Numbered from the stretch's first letter, positions 1-8,104 are shown. The stretch: 64,000 bases of DNA from CAZGMJ01 sp964526785 (GCA_964526785.1 CAZGMJ010000019.1:1-64000); one strand, 5' to 3'. Numbers and translations: made by a program. The notes: generated from the sequence alone by a model not told the origin.

Positions 1-9
1 TTTCAAATA

Positions 10-55
10 CCTCCAAGACGTGCGATGGCACGCCTCATATTGTTGGCGTGCCATC
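10..55 (-). promoter_or_regulatory. Hairpin plus Shine-Dalgarno of a leftward gene beyond the window edge
   Basis: An 11-bp perfect inverted repeat (24-34 with 45-55) encloses a 10-nt loop. On the minus strand it is followed by GGAGGT at 9-14 and then by the window edge, so a leftward gene probably starts just outside. The arrangement matches the other hairpin/SD modules of this element. Confidence 0.55.
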
Positions 56-333
56 ATATCTCCAGAATCGTTTGTTTCTTGTGATGTCTATAGAAATCAG
101 GCTCTCGTCGAGGACGAGCCTGTCAAATTAGGATATAGAACCATCTAACTGAAACTCCGGCTGGCCTATGGCCAATCCGTTTTTCTCGTCGGGGAATCGC
201 TTCGTAATGACGCGGGTCTGACCCCGGTGCTTTTACGTGCGGGACTTCCCGGCGCAAGTGCAATTCAGTTAATGAATCGCCTGCATTCTTTCTTACCAGG
301 CATGAGGAAATAGCCAGGGCTATTTAAGCTTTA
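56..333. other. Intergenic stretch with one hairpin
   Basis: No convincing gene is seen. A bulged inverted repeat (98-104 with 116-122) forms a short hairpin. Nothing else recognisable is present in this stretch between the leftward gene at 334 and the next gene beyond the edge. Confidence 0.4.
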
Positions 334-705
334 CTATTTGCCGGTGCCCCCATCCTTGCTTTTGAAGCTACAGGCATCTTCGAAGCCGGTCTGCAGGATC
401 TTCTGTCTCAGCGCGTATCGTTCCTTGCTTATCCTGATTGCATAGTCTCTCAATTCGGTGCCGAAGACTTTTTCTATGAACACTATGGTCTCAAAGGCCC
501 GGACATAGGCGCGGCTGAACACATGGTGGAACCGCCACCGTACTCCCTGCCTGGTCATGCCAAAGGTCTCGTGGATCTTCTCTCCATAGGTACCCTTGAG
601 AACCATCCAGCTTGGCTCACCAGACTTGAGTTCCACCCACAGGTCCTTTGAACCCATCAGCTTCTTCAATTTTTCCAAAAAGATCTTGTCCTTCTCGGTC
701 ATCAT
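334..705 (-). CDS. Hypothetical protein, 123 aa
   Basis: No family is recognised. The protein is soluble, charged and rich in aromatic residues, with an N-terminal helix of lysine and leucine and a central stretch with several Arg, His and Phe residues (QGVRWRFHHVFSRAYVRAFE). Two ATGs stand together at 705 and 702, and only TAGGA lies close upstream. Its start overlaps the end of the leftward zinc-ribbon gene by 89 nt, unusually long; an internal ATG at 657 would shorten the overlap to 41 nt. It is the last visible gene of a leftward run with the genes at 617 and 1411. Confidence 0.55.
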   Translation of the reverse strand: MMTEKDKIFLEKLKKLMGSKDLWVELKSGEPSWMVLKGTYGEKIHETFGMTRQGVRWRFHHVFSRAYVRAFETIVFIEKVFGTELRDYAIRISKERYALRQKILQTGFEDACSFKSKDGGTGK

Positions 706-1414
706 TCCTAACCACCCAGATAACTTCTCCTTGCTGGTGAACGTAAATGGATCCGTCTTGCTCTAAGAATACCGCTGCGATGAAACGCCACACCAGATCC
801 AACCGCCTATCCTCGATCAGAGGGGGCATGTCTCTCAAGCTGGAAGGTCCCTCTCGCACGCAGGACGCCACATGGGCCTGGTAACGATCCAGATCGAATC
901 TTCCCCTATGCTCCAAAACTACCGATTCCTGCAAACCGCCGGTCAGGCTGTCCAGTGCCTCTGACAGACCAGGGACCACATCCAGATCGCAAGCGTTCGG
1001 GGTCAAGGCCGCAGAGCGGCATTCGGCCAGCATCTGGCGCACGCGCTGCCTGAGCTCTCTCTTCCGCTGTCTGGATTCGGCCATCTTTTGCTTGAAATAC
1101 CGGGCGTCAAAGACCAGTCCCTCAAACAGAAAGACCGACTTGATCGACAGGCCGCAGGACTTGCATTGATAGCGTCTCACTCGCAACTCCGGGATGCCTC
1201 CGCAATGAGCGCATCTCTGAAACGCCACCGTGGGATCGAACCGGTATCGGCACACCTGGCATTCGCACGTGCCTTCCGCGGCCATGATCAGTGAGCCTTC
1301 GCACTTCGGACAGCGGCGGCCAAGCAACATGACCGTGTAATAGAAACGTCTGGCCCCGGATGTGAATGTCTTGATCGCCGCAACCATATCGAAGGCGCGC
1401 GCTATTATATTCAT
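617..1414 (-). CDS. Multi-zinc-ribbon protein, 265 aa
   Basis: The N-terminal third has four CxxC-type knuckles (CPKC near residue 35, CQVC near 53, CAHC near 68, CKSC near 83), enough for two zinc ribbons. Next comes a basic helical region with many Arg and Gln residues (about 110-130), then an acidic C-terminal half without a recognised fold. Zinc-ribbon proteins of this sort usually bind nucleic acid or act as transcription adaptors; that role is inferred. The start ATG overlaps the stop of the 63-aa zinc-finger gene (ATGA), so the two are translationally coupled and share the TATA-like promoter at 1641. The 3' end overlaps the next gene by 89 nt. Confidence 0.65.
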   Translation of the reverse strand: MNIIARAFDMVAAIKTFTSGARRFYYTVMLLGRRCPKCEGSLIMAAEGTCECQVCRYRFDPTVAFQRCAHCGGIPELRVRRYQCKSCGLSIKSVFLFEGLVFDARYFKQKMAESRQRKRELRQRVRQMLAECRSAALTPNACDLDVVPGLSEALDSLTGGLQESVVLEHRGRFDLDRYQAHVASCVREGPSSLRDMPPLIEDRRLDLVWRFIAAVFLEQDGSIYVHQQGEVIWVVRNDDREGQDLFGKIEEADGFKGPVGGTQVW

Positions 1415-1602
1415 ATGTCGGTAGTCTGCTCGTCAGTCTCTTGCGTCGGCTTCTGATTGCGCGGTGTGAACTTGCGTTTGCAGTCCTTACAGTACCTCAG
1501 CTTTCGCAGACCCATGGTCTTGGTCTTCCTGACGCCCTTGCTTGTAGTCCGCGTGGAGCCACAATCGGGATAGGGGCACTTATGCGGTCTTCCTCTGGCC
1601 AT
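1411..1602 (-). CDS. Small C2C2 zinc-finger protein, 63 aa
   Basis: One compact zinc finger has CPYPDC near residue 9 and CKDC near 38, inside a basic chain, followed by a Thr/Gln-rich tail. The pattern resembles the N-terminal zinc domain of some transposases and archaeal DNA-binding proteins, but no catalytic domain follows. The ATG at 1602 is chosen over the GTG at 1611 because AGGAGGTG ends six bases before it. It heads a leftward operon with the zinc-ribbon gene, preceded by a TTTATATA box 43 nt from the start. Likely a DNA-binding regulator; target unknown. Confidence 0.7.
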   Translation of the reverse strand: MARGRPHKCPYPDCGSTRTTSKGVRKTKTMGLRKLRYCKDCKRKFTPRNQKPTQETDEQTTDI

Positions 1603-1640
1603 GATTCTCACCTCCTGCGATACCTGTGTGGGACTTCAAC

Positions 1641-1648
1641 TATATAAA
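1641..1648 (-). promoter_or_regulatory. TATA-like promoter for the zinc-finger operon
   Basis: The minus strand reads TTTATATA here, centred about 43 nt from the ATG at 1602, the same spacing as in front of the Orc1/Cdc6 gene. No bacterial -35 box is visible at the right distance. Confidence 0.5.
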
Positions 1649-1796
1649 GTTGTCGGTTTACGCCATGACCGACATCTCATGCAGAAAGACCTGCACCGTC
1701 CTCTCAGATAACGCGCCAATGTCTCTCCTCCACTGATTGCCTCTGCCGAGCAAACCCAGCTCGCAGTCTGCGGGGATTGCCCCGAAAAACAAAAGA

Positions 1797-1804
1797 TATT
1801 TATA
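1797..1804 (+). promoter_or_regulatory. TATA-like promoter, possibly leaderless
   Basis: TATTTATA follows an A-rich AAAAG block and ends 24 nt before the ATG at 1828. With archaeal geometry (box centre about 26 nt before the start site), transcription would begin at the ATG itself. A bacterial -10 reading would leave a leader of about 16 nt containing AAGG. Confidence 0.45.
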
Positions 1805-1827
1805 GCAGCTTATCTTTAAGGTCCCGT

Positions 1828-2907
1828 ATGAGGCTCTCTACTTCACTGACAAACCTGAATCTGTACCGCCTTTTCGAGACAGCTCTGGCGGATTTCGTCC
1901 TGGCCTTCGTCTTTTTCACGGCACTGTCCTACGCGGTTCTCGCCAAGCGCTTCGGCGCACAAAGGCCTGCGGCCGCCATGTCCGGCACGCTCGGCCTGGC
2001 GCTCGCGGTAGGCCTGATCTGGTGGGAGCAAACAACTGGTCTTTCCATTAGGGACCTCGGGCCCATCGCGGTCGGCTTCGGCGTCCTGGCCGCGGCCTTT
2101 ACGATGTACCAGGCGATCCGTCAGATCGGGGGTTCCTGGGCGGGCGCGGGAATCACCCTCGGAGCGAGCATCATCATAGCCGAGCTGCTCGGGCTGAACT
2201 TGCCCATCGATTCGAAGCTCATACAGCTGATTACTACTCTGGCTCTCGTTGTCGGGTTGTTCGCTCTGCTGTATTACACACGCGGCAATCCTCGCTATAT
2301 GCGTGGCAGGGATACCACTGTTCCCCAGGTCCGCCATGATATGAGCGATCTCTACCGCAGCGGACAGATCTCAGCTCGACTGACCAGAGCAATGGGCACA
2401 CTCCGACGGCGAGCGGACCCGCGGACCAGACGACCCGCAGACGCATCAGATGTTCTGATCCAACTACAGAGAATGCTTCCTGCTGAAGGCTATCTCACCA
2501 ATAGAATGGCCCAACTGCGAGCCAAGGCCCACCACATGAGAAACGGCCACATAGCCCGACTCGAAGAGACCCGCCATGTTTTTGCGAAGCTACCCGGATC
2601 GGCAAAGAGGCGAGCGTCTGCCGCCCTGGCCAATGCCTACGCGCAGACCGTTGGTCTCGATACCCGTTTGGAAAGGCTCGATAAGACAGTCGCCGAGAAC
2701 GAACTGAGAATCCGAGAGCTGACCGCTCGGGCCCGCGAGTTTGCCGCCCGTAGCGACCACAAGAGACTCGCCGAGTGCCTCAAGGCCGCAGAGAAACTGC
2801 AGCATCACAACAGCAGACTGTTCAAACTAATCGAACGCACGGAAAACAAGCTGGCCGCTGTAGCTACAAAGGTAGCCAGAGAGGCCCGGGAGGTCGAGCG
2901 AGGATGA
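1828..2907 (+). CDS. Membrane protein with long helical cytoplasmic tail, 359 aa
   Basis: Five hydrophobic segments are visible (about 18-38, 50-66, 78-97, 103-123 and 130-150). They are followed by a strongly charged, heptad-like helical region from about 190 to the end, probably a coiled coil. No catalytic motif or named family is recognised. The start at 1828 is preferred to upstream codons because of AAGG and the TATA-like box. The stop overlaps the next start (ATGA), so it is co-translated with the nuclease-like gene at 2904. The pair runs against the general leftward direction of the element, suggesting a separate cargo unit. A membrane anchor working with a nuclease partner is a guess. 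Confidence 0.7.
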   Translation: MRLSTSLTNLNLYRLFETALADFVLAFVFFTALSYAVLAKRFGAQRPAAAMSGTLGLALAVGLIWWEQTTGLSIRDLGPIAVGFGVLAAAFTMYQAIRQIGGSWAGAGITLGASIIIAELLGLNLPIDSKLIQLITTLALVVGLFALLYYTRGNPRYMRGRDTTVPQVRHDMSDLYRSGQISARLTRAMGTLRRRADPRTRRPADASDVLIQLQRMLPAEGYLTNRMAQLRAKAHHMRNGHIARLEETRHVFAKLPGSAKRRASAALANAYAQTVGLDTRLERLDKTVAENELRIRELTARAREFAARSDHKRLAECLKAAEKLQHHNSRLFKLIERTENKLAAVATKVAREAREVERG

Positions 2908-3308
2908 TCGCCGGCGCCACCAGTGAAAACCTGGAGTACTACATGGGCAGGCTTGAGCCGGCCTACGAATCCGCAGGCCAGCAAGAGATAGCCCGTATGC
3001 TCGATGAATATCGCATTCCCTCTCTTTACAGACAACCCACGCTGATACGCGACAATGGCAGACGAACGATATGGCGCCCGGATTTCACTTTGCCGACCTT
3101 TGACAACATGGTGATCGAATACGGCGCCGATCGCATACAGCCTCGCGGTCGCGATACCAGGAGCGATATCTATAGCCAGAACGACATCGCTGCGCTTTTT
3201 CTGGATGACTCTGACCTGGCAAGGCCAAACTGGCGGCAGCAACTGTATGATCGATTGCAGGAACTCTACAGCCAACCCTTCGCCCACCGCTGCAACCGGA
3301 GTCGCTGA
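2904..3308 (+). CDS. Putative PD-(D/E)XK nuclease-like protein, 134 aa
   Basis: The central stretch near residues 52-75 reads IWRPDFTLP...NMVIEYGAD. This resembles the Asp and Glu-x-x strands of small restriction-endonuclease-like folds (an acidic strand ending in DF.LP, then a hydrophobic strand ending in IEY). A clear catalytic lysine cannot be pinned down, so activity is unproven. The ATG overlaps the stop of the membrane protein gene. The gene converges on the HerA-type gene, leaving 27 bp between the stops. Alternatives are a divergent VSR or DUF559 relative or an inactive binding protein. Confidence 0.55.
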   Translation: MIAGATSENLEYYMGRLEPAYESAGQQEIARMLDEYRIPSLYRQPTLIRDNGRRTIWRPDFTLPTFDNMVIEYGADRIQPRGRDTRSDIYSQNDIAALFLDDSDLARPNWRQQLYDRLQELYSQPFAHRCNRSR

Positions 3309-3335
3309 ATCAGCTGAGAGACTAAACACGTCCCC

Positions 3336-5459
3336 TCAGCTGATATCCAGCCAGGTCAGTTGTTCAATCCGCGACTTCTCTGACCCGAGTGAATCTACGA
3401 CCTTGCGGCAGACTGTGGCGGCCGAAGGTGAGGTGGCGAACAATACGATTCGATCGAATGGTGCATCCTTGATCTTGCGCAGGTTCTCGGCCACGTTCGA
3501 TTTGCCTGTCTCCACTTCCACCGCAACACGCTCGCCCGGTCTTTCCGCCAGGATATCTATAGAACCGTTACCTTTGACAGGGTGTTCACAAGTTATCTCG
3601 TAGGACTTCCGCTCAAAGTGCCTGGCTACCTTCTGCACCCAGAAGGCATGCTCCAGGCTCTCTCGCCGCCGGGCCCCGGGGGCGATCTCGGCAGTTGAGC
3701 AGACACTTCGGCCCAGGTCGGTCAACTGGTATAAGACAACCTGTCCGCTGCGGGTCGCGATCGTGACGGGTTCTATGATGCCTGCCGAGGAGAGACTCTG
3801 GCGAATCGCATTGCCGCGACGGCGGGACAGATGCAGTCGTTGATACCGCGATACGGTTGTGCACAGCGGTCGAGCGGCAACATCGGATAAGAAGCGGATT
3901 TCTTCACGGTTCATCTGTTCACAGGGTGGTCCTGGTTTGGAATCAGAGATTATTCTTGTTTTATCAGAAGTACTTTTTGATTCCCTGGGGGATGGTGGGT
4001 GGGTGTCTTTATTGTTCTTGATATTCTCATTGATTTGACTGTTTCTATGGGGCGGTGGAACAGGTGAAATTGCCGCGCTCACCGCTGGTCCAGCTACCTC
4101 TGTGCTGGAATCGCTGTAATAACCTGCCATTCGCCGTTTGACTGACTCATCCGAGACAGAGCCTTCCCTGACAGCACAAAGAGGGATCTCTACCAGAAAG
4201 GCCTCGGTGTGCTCGTCCGCCAACCGGACAACAGCGCTTCCAATCGGCAGTGTATTAAGCGCCTGCTTCTGTTCATCGCTGAGGTTCATGGCCGAGGCGA
4301 TTGCCTGAACGTCGGATCGAAGCTTCTGGCTCAACGCGAGAGTGGCATAGGAGTTGGCGAATGCCACCTGGCTTAGAAGCGAAGCTGATTGATCGACGAA
4401 CACGTATCCCAATCCATATTGCCTGACCATCCTGATGGAAGTCTCCAGGATCGACTCTTTCGATTCAGAGGCCTTTTTCAAAAGCAAATTGTGAGCTTCC
4501 TCTATCACAATAACGTTGGTCAGCTTACGCTGCGGTCCCTGGGCCAGCCGGTACCGGTACAGATAGAGAGTCAGGGCCTCGGAGAACATAACTCTATCTG
4601 AAGAACCGGACAGACCGTCCATCTCCAATACCACATTGTGATCGAGCAGGCCGGCTACATGGCTGTTATCCTGTGTCTTCAAGACCGCTCCGAATTCCCC
4701 ATATGTCATCGCCAGTAGAATTCTCTCGGCCGAGGCCTGCCACATCGCAGCCCTGCCCTTTAGCTTTGCGGTACGCAGCCAAGCCAGCAGATCCTGAATC
4801 GTTGGCCAGGCGGTCTGGCACCTGTCGACAACTCCCAGCTGCGAATAAAGATGGTCCAGTCCTGCAACCAGAAGGCTGATAACACCCTCTCCGCCGAAAT
4901 AGGCGCCGGCGATGACATCGATGATCAGTTTGATCCAGAGATGGGGCTCGCAACCGGGTGGCGGTATCAGCGGATTGAATCTAAACGGTGATATATTCCG
5001 GCCAATCGTATAGACCCTCAGCTTCGGGTGCATATCCATCAGGTCCCGGTAGCCTCTCTTCCAGTCCAGGGCGAGGACCTTGATGCCCTGTTTCATAATC
5101 CCCTCCATGAGAACAAAGGTCAGATTGGTCTTGCCCGAACCGCTCCTGCCGGCAATCAGGATATGCTCTTTGAGGCGCCCGCTTTTCAAGTAGAACGGGT
5201 ACATCGAATGACCGGCGTAGGAGATGGATCCCACCTTGATATCACCCGATGTAGAGAACTTCTTTGCCGGAGGCGGAAACGGGGATCTATCTACATTGTA
5301 GTCCGCTCCGAGATGTTTGACCGCCAGCAATTCCAGAGTCTGCTCGATATCCGCTCTGCCGTCGGCATCGGATTCGGCCAAATATGCAGACCATAACCGG
5401 TCGATTTTGCGTCCCATCACGGGCTTCAATCTTCTGCACAACTCCTGGACCCGACTCAT
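3336..5459 (-). CDS. HerA/VirB4-like ATPase fused to a nuclease-like domain, 707 aa
   Basis: The Walker A motif GRSGSGKT (residues 104-111) and Walker B motif NVIVIEEAHN (315-324), with FVDQSASLL near 354-362, identify a HerA/DUF87-type DNA-pumping ATPase. A Ser/Pro/Lys-rich linker (about 440-520) leads to a winged-helix-like segment. A C-terminal region with GSIDILAE and VAVEVETGKS (from about 632) fits the D...ExE..K pattern of a PD-(D/E)XK nuclease. Such proteins move or process DNA in conjugation, packaging or end resection. The ATG at 5459 overlaps the stop of the gene upstream (TGATG) and follows AGGTGAT, so the two are coupled. The exact role in this element is inferred. Confidence 0.8.
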   Translation of the reverse strand: MSRVQELCRRLKPVMGRKIDRLWSAYLAESDADGRADIEQTLELLAVKHLGADYNVDRSPFPPPAKKFSTSGDIKVGSISYAGHSMYPFYLKSGRLKEHILIAGRSGSGKTNLTFVLMEGIMKQGIKVLALDWKRGYRDLMDMHPKLRVYTIGRNISPFRFNPLIPPPGCEPHLWIKLIIDVIAGAYFGGEGVISLLVAGLDHLYSQLGVVDRCQTAWPTIQDLLAWLRTAKLKGRAAMWQASAERILLAMTYGEFGAVLKTQDNSHVAGLLDHNVVLEMDGLSGSSDRVMFSEALTLYLYRYRLAQGPQRKLTNVIVIEEAHNLLLKKASESKESILETSIRMVRQYGLGYVFVDQSASLLSQVAFANSYATLALSQKLRSDVQAIASAMNLSDEQKQALNTLPIGSAVVRLADEHTEAFLVEIPLCAVREGSVSDESVKRRMAGYYSDSSTEVAGPAVSAAISPVPPPHRNSQINENIKNNKDTHPPSPRESKSTSDKTRIISDSKPGPPCEQMNREEIRFLSDVAARPLCTTVSRYQRLHLSRRRGNAIRQSLSSAGIIEPVTIATRSGQVVLYQLTDLGRSVCSTAEIAPGARRRESLEHAFWVQKVARHFERKSYEITCEHPVKGNGSIDILAERPGERVAVEVETGKSNVAENLRKIKDAPFDRIVLFATSPSAATVCRKVVDSLGSEKSRIEQLTWLDIS

Positions 5460-6067
5460 CAACCGGCATCACCTATCGGCTGTCTTAATATCGAGAGCTT
5501 TCTATAAGCTGTCAAATATGCCTGTGCACTCTCCGGCAGAGATAGTCGCAATCTGGATATATCGCGCCACAAGCTGGTTCGTTCCTCCCTTTGATCCTTG
5601 TAGAGCTTGTCCAGTCTCTTGTTGACGGAATACTCGATCCGGCTGTCGATCGGTCCGTGCCAGGCCTCGTGTGTGTAGCTGGCATTGATCGCCGCGCATT
5701 TGGCCAACTCGAGTTCGTATATGTTCCGTTCGTAGAGCTCAAAGCGATTTCGTATCTGGCCGATGACGTCATCCAGCCCTAACCAGGATGTGTGTCTCTT
5801 ATCTGTAATGATAGCCATCTCAGGCTTTCCTCGCGGGATTGCGAAATACCCCCTTTCGATAATTGCTTCGACCGTCTGCGGCCCTTCCCACGCTGTACTT
5901 AAAGCCCCGTCAGATGAGAAATCGTACTTGGGAAGTGTTCGATACTCTGATCCTGAGAATGTGCTCCGTCCAGATACCTGGTACATAGGAAGAAGTCTCG
6001 AGTGGTAAGCGTAATACATGTGGTCGCCGCCACCCAACGGCCCCTGTGGTTTCATTGTCTGATTCAT
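5459..6067 (-). CDS. Hypothetical protein preceding the HerA-like gene, 202 aa
   Basis: No family is recognised. The protein is soluble, with a Gly/Tyr-rich N-terminus, a central alpha/beta-looking part (about 70-110, including PEMAIITDKRHTSWLGLDDV) and a charged helical C-terminal half. It is translationally coupled to the HerA-type ATPase, so it may be its partner, as HerA proteins commonly pair with a nuclease or adaptor. The ATG at 6067 follows GGGTGA; an ATG at 6082 with AGGAG is an alternative. A TATA-like box at 6113 lies on the same strand. Confidence 0.65.
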   Translation of the reverse strand: MNQTMKPQGPLGGGDHMYYAYHSRLLPMYQVSGRSTFSGSEYRTLPKYDFSSDGALSTAWEGPQTVEAIIERGYFAIPRGKPEMAIITDKRHTSWLGLDDVIGQIRNRFELYERNIYELELAKCAAINASYTHEAWHGPIDSRIEYSVNKRLDKLYKDQREERTSLWRDISRLRLSLPESAQAYLTAYRKLSILRQPIGDAG

Positions 6068-6112
6068 CTTGTCACCCTTCATTAGCTCCTGCAGCGTGGT
6101 AATACCTGGTGG

Positions 6113-6120
6113 TTTATATG
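6113..6120 (-). promoter_or_regulatory. TATA-like promoter of the HerA operon
   Basis: The minus strand reads AAAAG then CATATAAA, upstream of the 5459-6067 gene. It faces away from the plus-strand box at 6222, so the 6083-6262 interval is a divergent promoter region. Confidence 0.45.
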
Positions 6121-6221
6121 CTTTTCGGTTTTCGTCGCCACTTCGCGGTGAACAAAGAGGATGGGGGTTGCGGGGCGCGGGGGGCAGGGGGAAGGAGGAT
6201 TCCTCCAATGGCAACGGAAGG

Positions 6222-6229
6222 TTTATATA
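6222..6229 (+). promoter_or_regulatory. TATA-like promoter of the 57-aa gene
   Basis: AAGGTTTATATAG at this place matches the box in front of the Orc1/Cdc6 gene over 13 bases. It lies about 38 nt before the ATG at 6263. Confidence 0.5.
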
Positions 6230-6262
6230 GTGGTGCGATATACGTCTCGCAGGTGATCTACC

Positions 6263-6436
6263 ATGATAATGGACACGGACCACATTCTGCGAGTCATCTG
6301 GGCGAGAGCCATCGCCCGAATAGCCGATCTGTCCAACCAGTATGTCACGGCACTGCCCGAACAGAAGGAAGCCATTCAGGCGGGGATAGAGATCGAAAGA
6401 TGGCTGGCCGAAGGCTGCCGGGAAAGCCTGCAATAG
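6263..6436 (+). CDS. Small helical protein, 57 aa
   Basis: A short open frame starts at an ATG six bases after AGGTGA and is preceded by a TATA-like box. The predicted protein is one or two amphipathic helices (IWARAIARIADLSNQ, then EAIQAGIEIERWLAEG). No family is recognised. Promoter, ribosome site and convergent neat fit with the next stop (3 bp apart) support a real gene despite its length. A small regulator or adaptor is possible. Confidence 0.6.
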   Translation: MIMDTDHILRVIWARAIARIADLSNQYVTALPEQKEAIQAGIEIERWLAEGCRESLQ

Positions 6437-6439
6437 TCG

Positions 6440-6772
6440 TCAGGAAGTTTCCAGGCCCGCCTTCTGCTCCAGCAGTTGCCCTCTGACTTCTTGCAGGAAT
6501 CCAGTGTCCCAATTCTCAATACAGAACCGGATCAGCTTCTTCATAATCTCGAAGTTGTTTCGGGCCGTTCTTCGCTTCTTCGCAGCATCGTTCTTGAATA
6601 CGTAGATGTCCAGTTCCTCCCTTCCTTCCGCGGTCTGCTCCCAAATCTCCCAGTTGTCGCGATTGGACAGGGCAAGGGTCGGCGTATCGCTGTCCGTGAA
6701 ATTCACATAGAAGGTGCGACCCTCGTGCCGGACCGTCCAGTCCCTGGATATCTGATTTCCTTGCAGTTTCAT
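6440..6772 (-). CDS. Hypothetical protein, 110 aa
   Basis: Soluble protein without recognised family. The N-terminal half looks like a beta sheet with aromatic residues (RDWTVRHEGRTFYVNFTDSD), and the C-terminal half is helical and charged. The ATG at 6772 follows GGAGATGA, so the longer open frame to 6889 is not used. It ends 3 bp from the convergent 57-aa gene. A different, short-loop hairpin lies upstream near 6787-6809. Confidence 0.65.
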   Translation of the reverse strand: MKLQGNQISRDWTVRHEGRTFYVNFTDSDTPTLALSNRDNWEIWEQTAEGREELDIYVFKNDAAKKRRTARNNFEIMKKLIRFCIENWDTGFLQEVRGQLLEQKAGLETS

Positions 6773-6843
6773 ATGCTCATCTCCGCCCGAACCACCGTAA
6801 CGGTGTTTCGGCTCTATCGTAGCAATCAGACGCCTGGCATGTC

Positions 6844-7134
6844 TCACCTTTTGCAGGCCGGCCACACAACACGTAGACACCGCATGCATCGAAGCTGCTG
6901 CTGTTCAGAAGCACTGGAGACAATAACGCTCATTCTACAATTGCGGCACTGTATTACGCCAGTTTGTCTGCACATAGACCTTCCTTGTTCGCTGTCGAAG
7001 TCAATGAATTGATGTGGGTCGTCCGTAGCCCTGAATGGGCCCAGCCGCAGGTCCGCGAAATATGCGGCCCGTCCAAAATGAACGACGGGCAGCATCCGCG
7101 GTCTTGTTCCAGGCTTTCCTTTCATCTGAGCCAT
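6844..7134 (-). CDS. Small protein with C-terminal zinc ribbon, 96 aa
   Basis: The C-terminus holds a zinc ribbon (CRNC then CMRC, 18-20 residues apart). The N-terminal half (HFGRAAYFADLRLGPFRA, then FIDFDSEQGR) resembles small uncharacterised proteins I associate with planctomycete and plasmid genomes; that family link is from memory. The ATG at 7134 stands six bases after AAAGGTG; ATG 7140 would be too close to it. A 12-bp hairpin lies between this gene and the DUF932 gene upstream. Probably nucleic-acid binding. Confidence 0.6.
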   Translation of the reverse strand: MAQMKGKPGTRPRMLPVVHFGRAAYFADLRLGPFRATDDPHQFIDFDSEQGRSMCRQTGVIQCRNCRMSVIVSSASEQQQLRCMRCLRVVWPACKR

Positions 7135-7162
7135 TTCCATCACCTTTGCTGAGCCGCTCTTT

Positions 7163-7196
7163 ATGGCGGTTCACCTGCCGCTTCGTGAACCGCCAT
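7163..7196 (-). promoter_or_regulatory. Intergenic hairpin, 12-bp stem, 10-nt loop
   Basis: A perfect inverted repeat of ATGGCGGTTCAC (7163-7174 with 7185-7196) sits before the SD of the zinc-ribbon gene. Nine of its stem bases recur in the hairpin at 10020-10047. No U-tract follows, so it is not a typical terminator. Confidence 0.6.
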
Positions 7197-7229
7197 TACC
7201 TGGCTATCGAAGATGCTTTCGGCAGGTGC

Positions 7230-8087
7230 TCAATTCGCTTCATTCTTTCCGGCCTTGACCAGCTCCTCGGTCAACTGTGCCAGGGGTGTGGCAAGAATCT
7301 TCTGCGCCTTGTTCTGCAGCCAGGTATCGACTTGCGGCTTGAGTCGGCTCCCGGAACTGCTGACGTAATTGGTCACCGCATTGTAGAACGCCCATCTGGT
7401 TATTCTGCCTTCCTGGTTTGCCTTGATTCTCGGCAGGATTTCCTGGAGGTGTTTCTTTTTTCTAAACAACGCCTTGGCCAGAAGCCTGACCGTCTGCCAT
7501 TCTACGCTATCCCTGATGGACACACTAACCATACTCGCCAGTCGATCATCCTGTGTGATTATGTCTTTGATGATCTTGTCGATCAGACTCTCTACCGTCA
7601 TCTTCAACTGTTCGCTGTACTTGATCCTCTTGGGCTTGACAATCTGGTTGACAATCATACCGTTCGAGCAGGCCAGCCTCGTCACGCGTGCGGCGATTAC
7701 CAGACCGGCAACCTGGCTGTAGTCCGAGACCACCCGTATTCCCGTAGTGAAACTCTCTCCAACCTGCGTCAATTCCAGTTTCGAGTCCGGGAAGTCGAAA
7801 TCAATCTGCACACAATGCCCCCACTGTTTCAACTGCACCCGGGCCTTGATATTCAAACTGCTCAAGGCTTCCACCAGACACTCAGTGGCGTGCCGGTGGT
7901 GAATCACCGTGTAGCTCTTGGGCGCCAGGCAAGCCAGTTCGTTCTTATCGAGGTTCCATACCCCCATGTGCCTCTTGCTCAGGTAGTCCTCACCGTCCTT
8001 GACGATATGGACGTCCCGCATCTCAGCGCGATCAAAGCCCATCGCCAGGTTCTTCAACTGCGCCAAACCCATTTTCTCTTCACCCAT
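7230..8087 (-). CDS. DUF932-family plasmid/phage protein, 285 aa
   Basis: The motif RLACSNGM near residue 135 and the overall layout match the DUF932 (phage/plasmid-like) family, whose biochemical function is unknown and which is frequent on plasmids and phages. The middle part alternates strands (SYTVIHHRHATECLVEAL), and the C-terminal third is helical and basic. The ATG at 8087 follows GGAGG with seven bases between, and the open frame further upstream is taken as leader. A large and a small hairpin precede it. Confidence 0.75.
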   Translation of the reverse strand: MGEEKMGLAQLKNLAMGFDRAEMRDVHIVKDGEDYLSKRHMGVWNLDKNELACLAPKSYTVIHHRHATECLVEALSSLNIKARVQLKQWGHCVQIDFDFPDSKLELTQVGESFTTGIRVVSDYSQVAGLVIAARVTRLACSNGMIVNQIVKPKRIKYSEQLKMTVESLIDKIIKDIITQDDRLASMVSVSIRDSVEWQTVRLLAKALFRKKKHLQEILPRIKANQEGRITRWAFYNAVTNYVSSSGSRLKPQVDTWLQNKAQKILATPLAQLTEELVKAGKNEAN

Positions 8088-8104
8088 TCTATTGCCTCCA
8101 GGCC

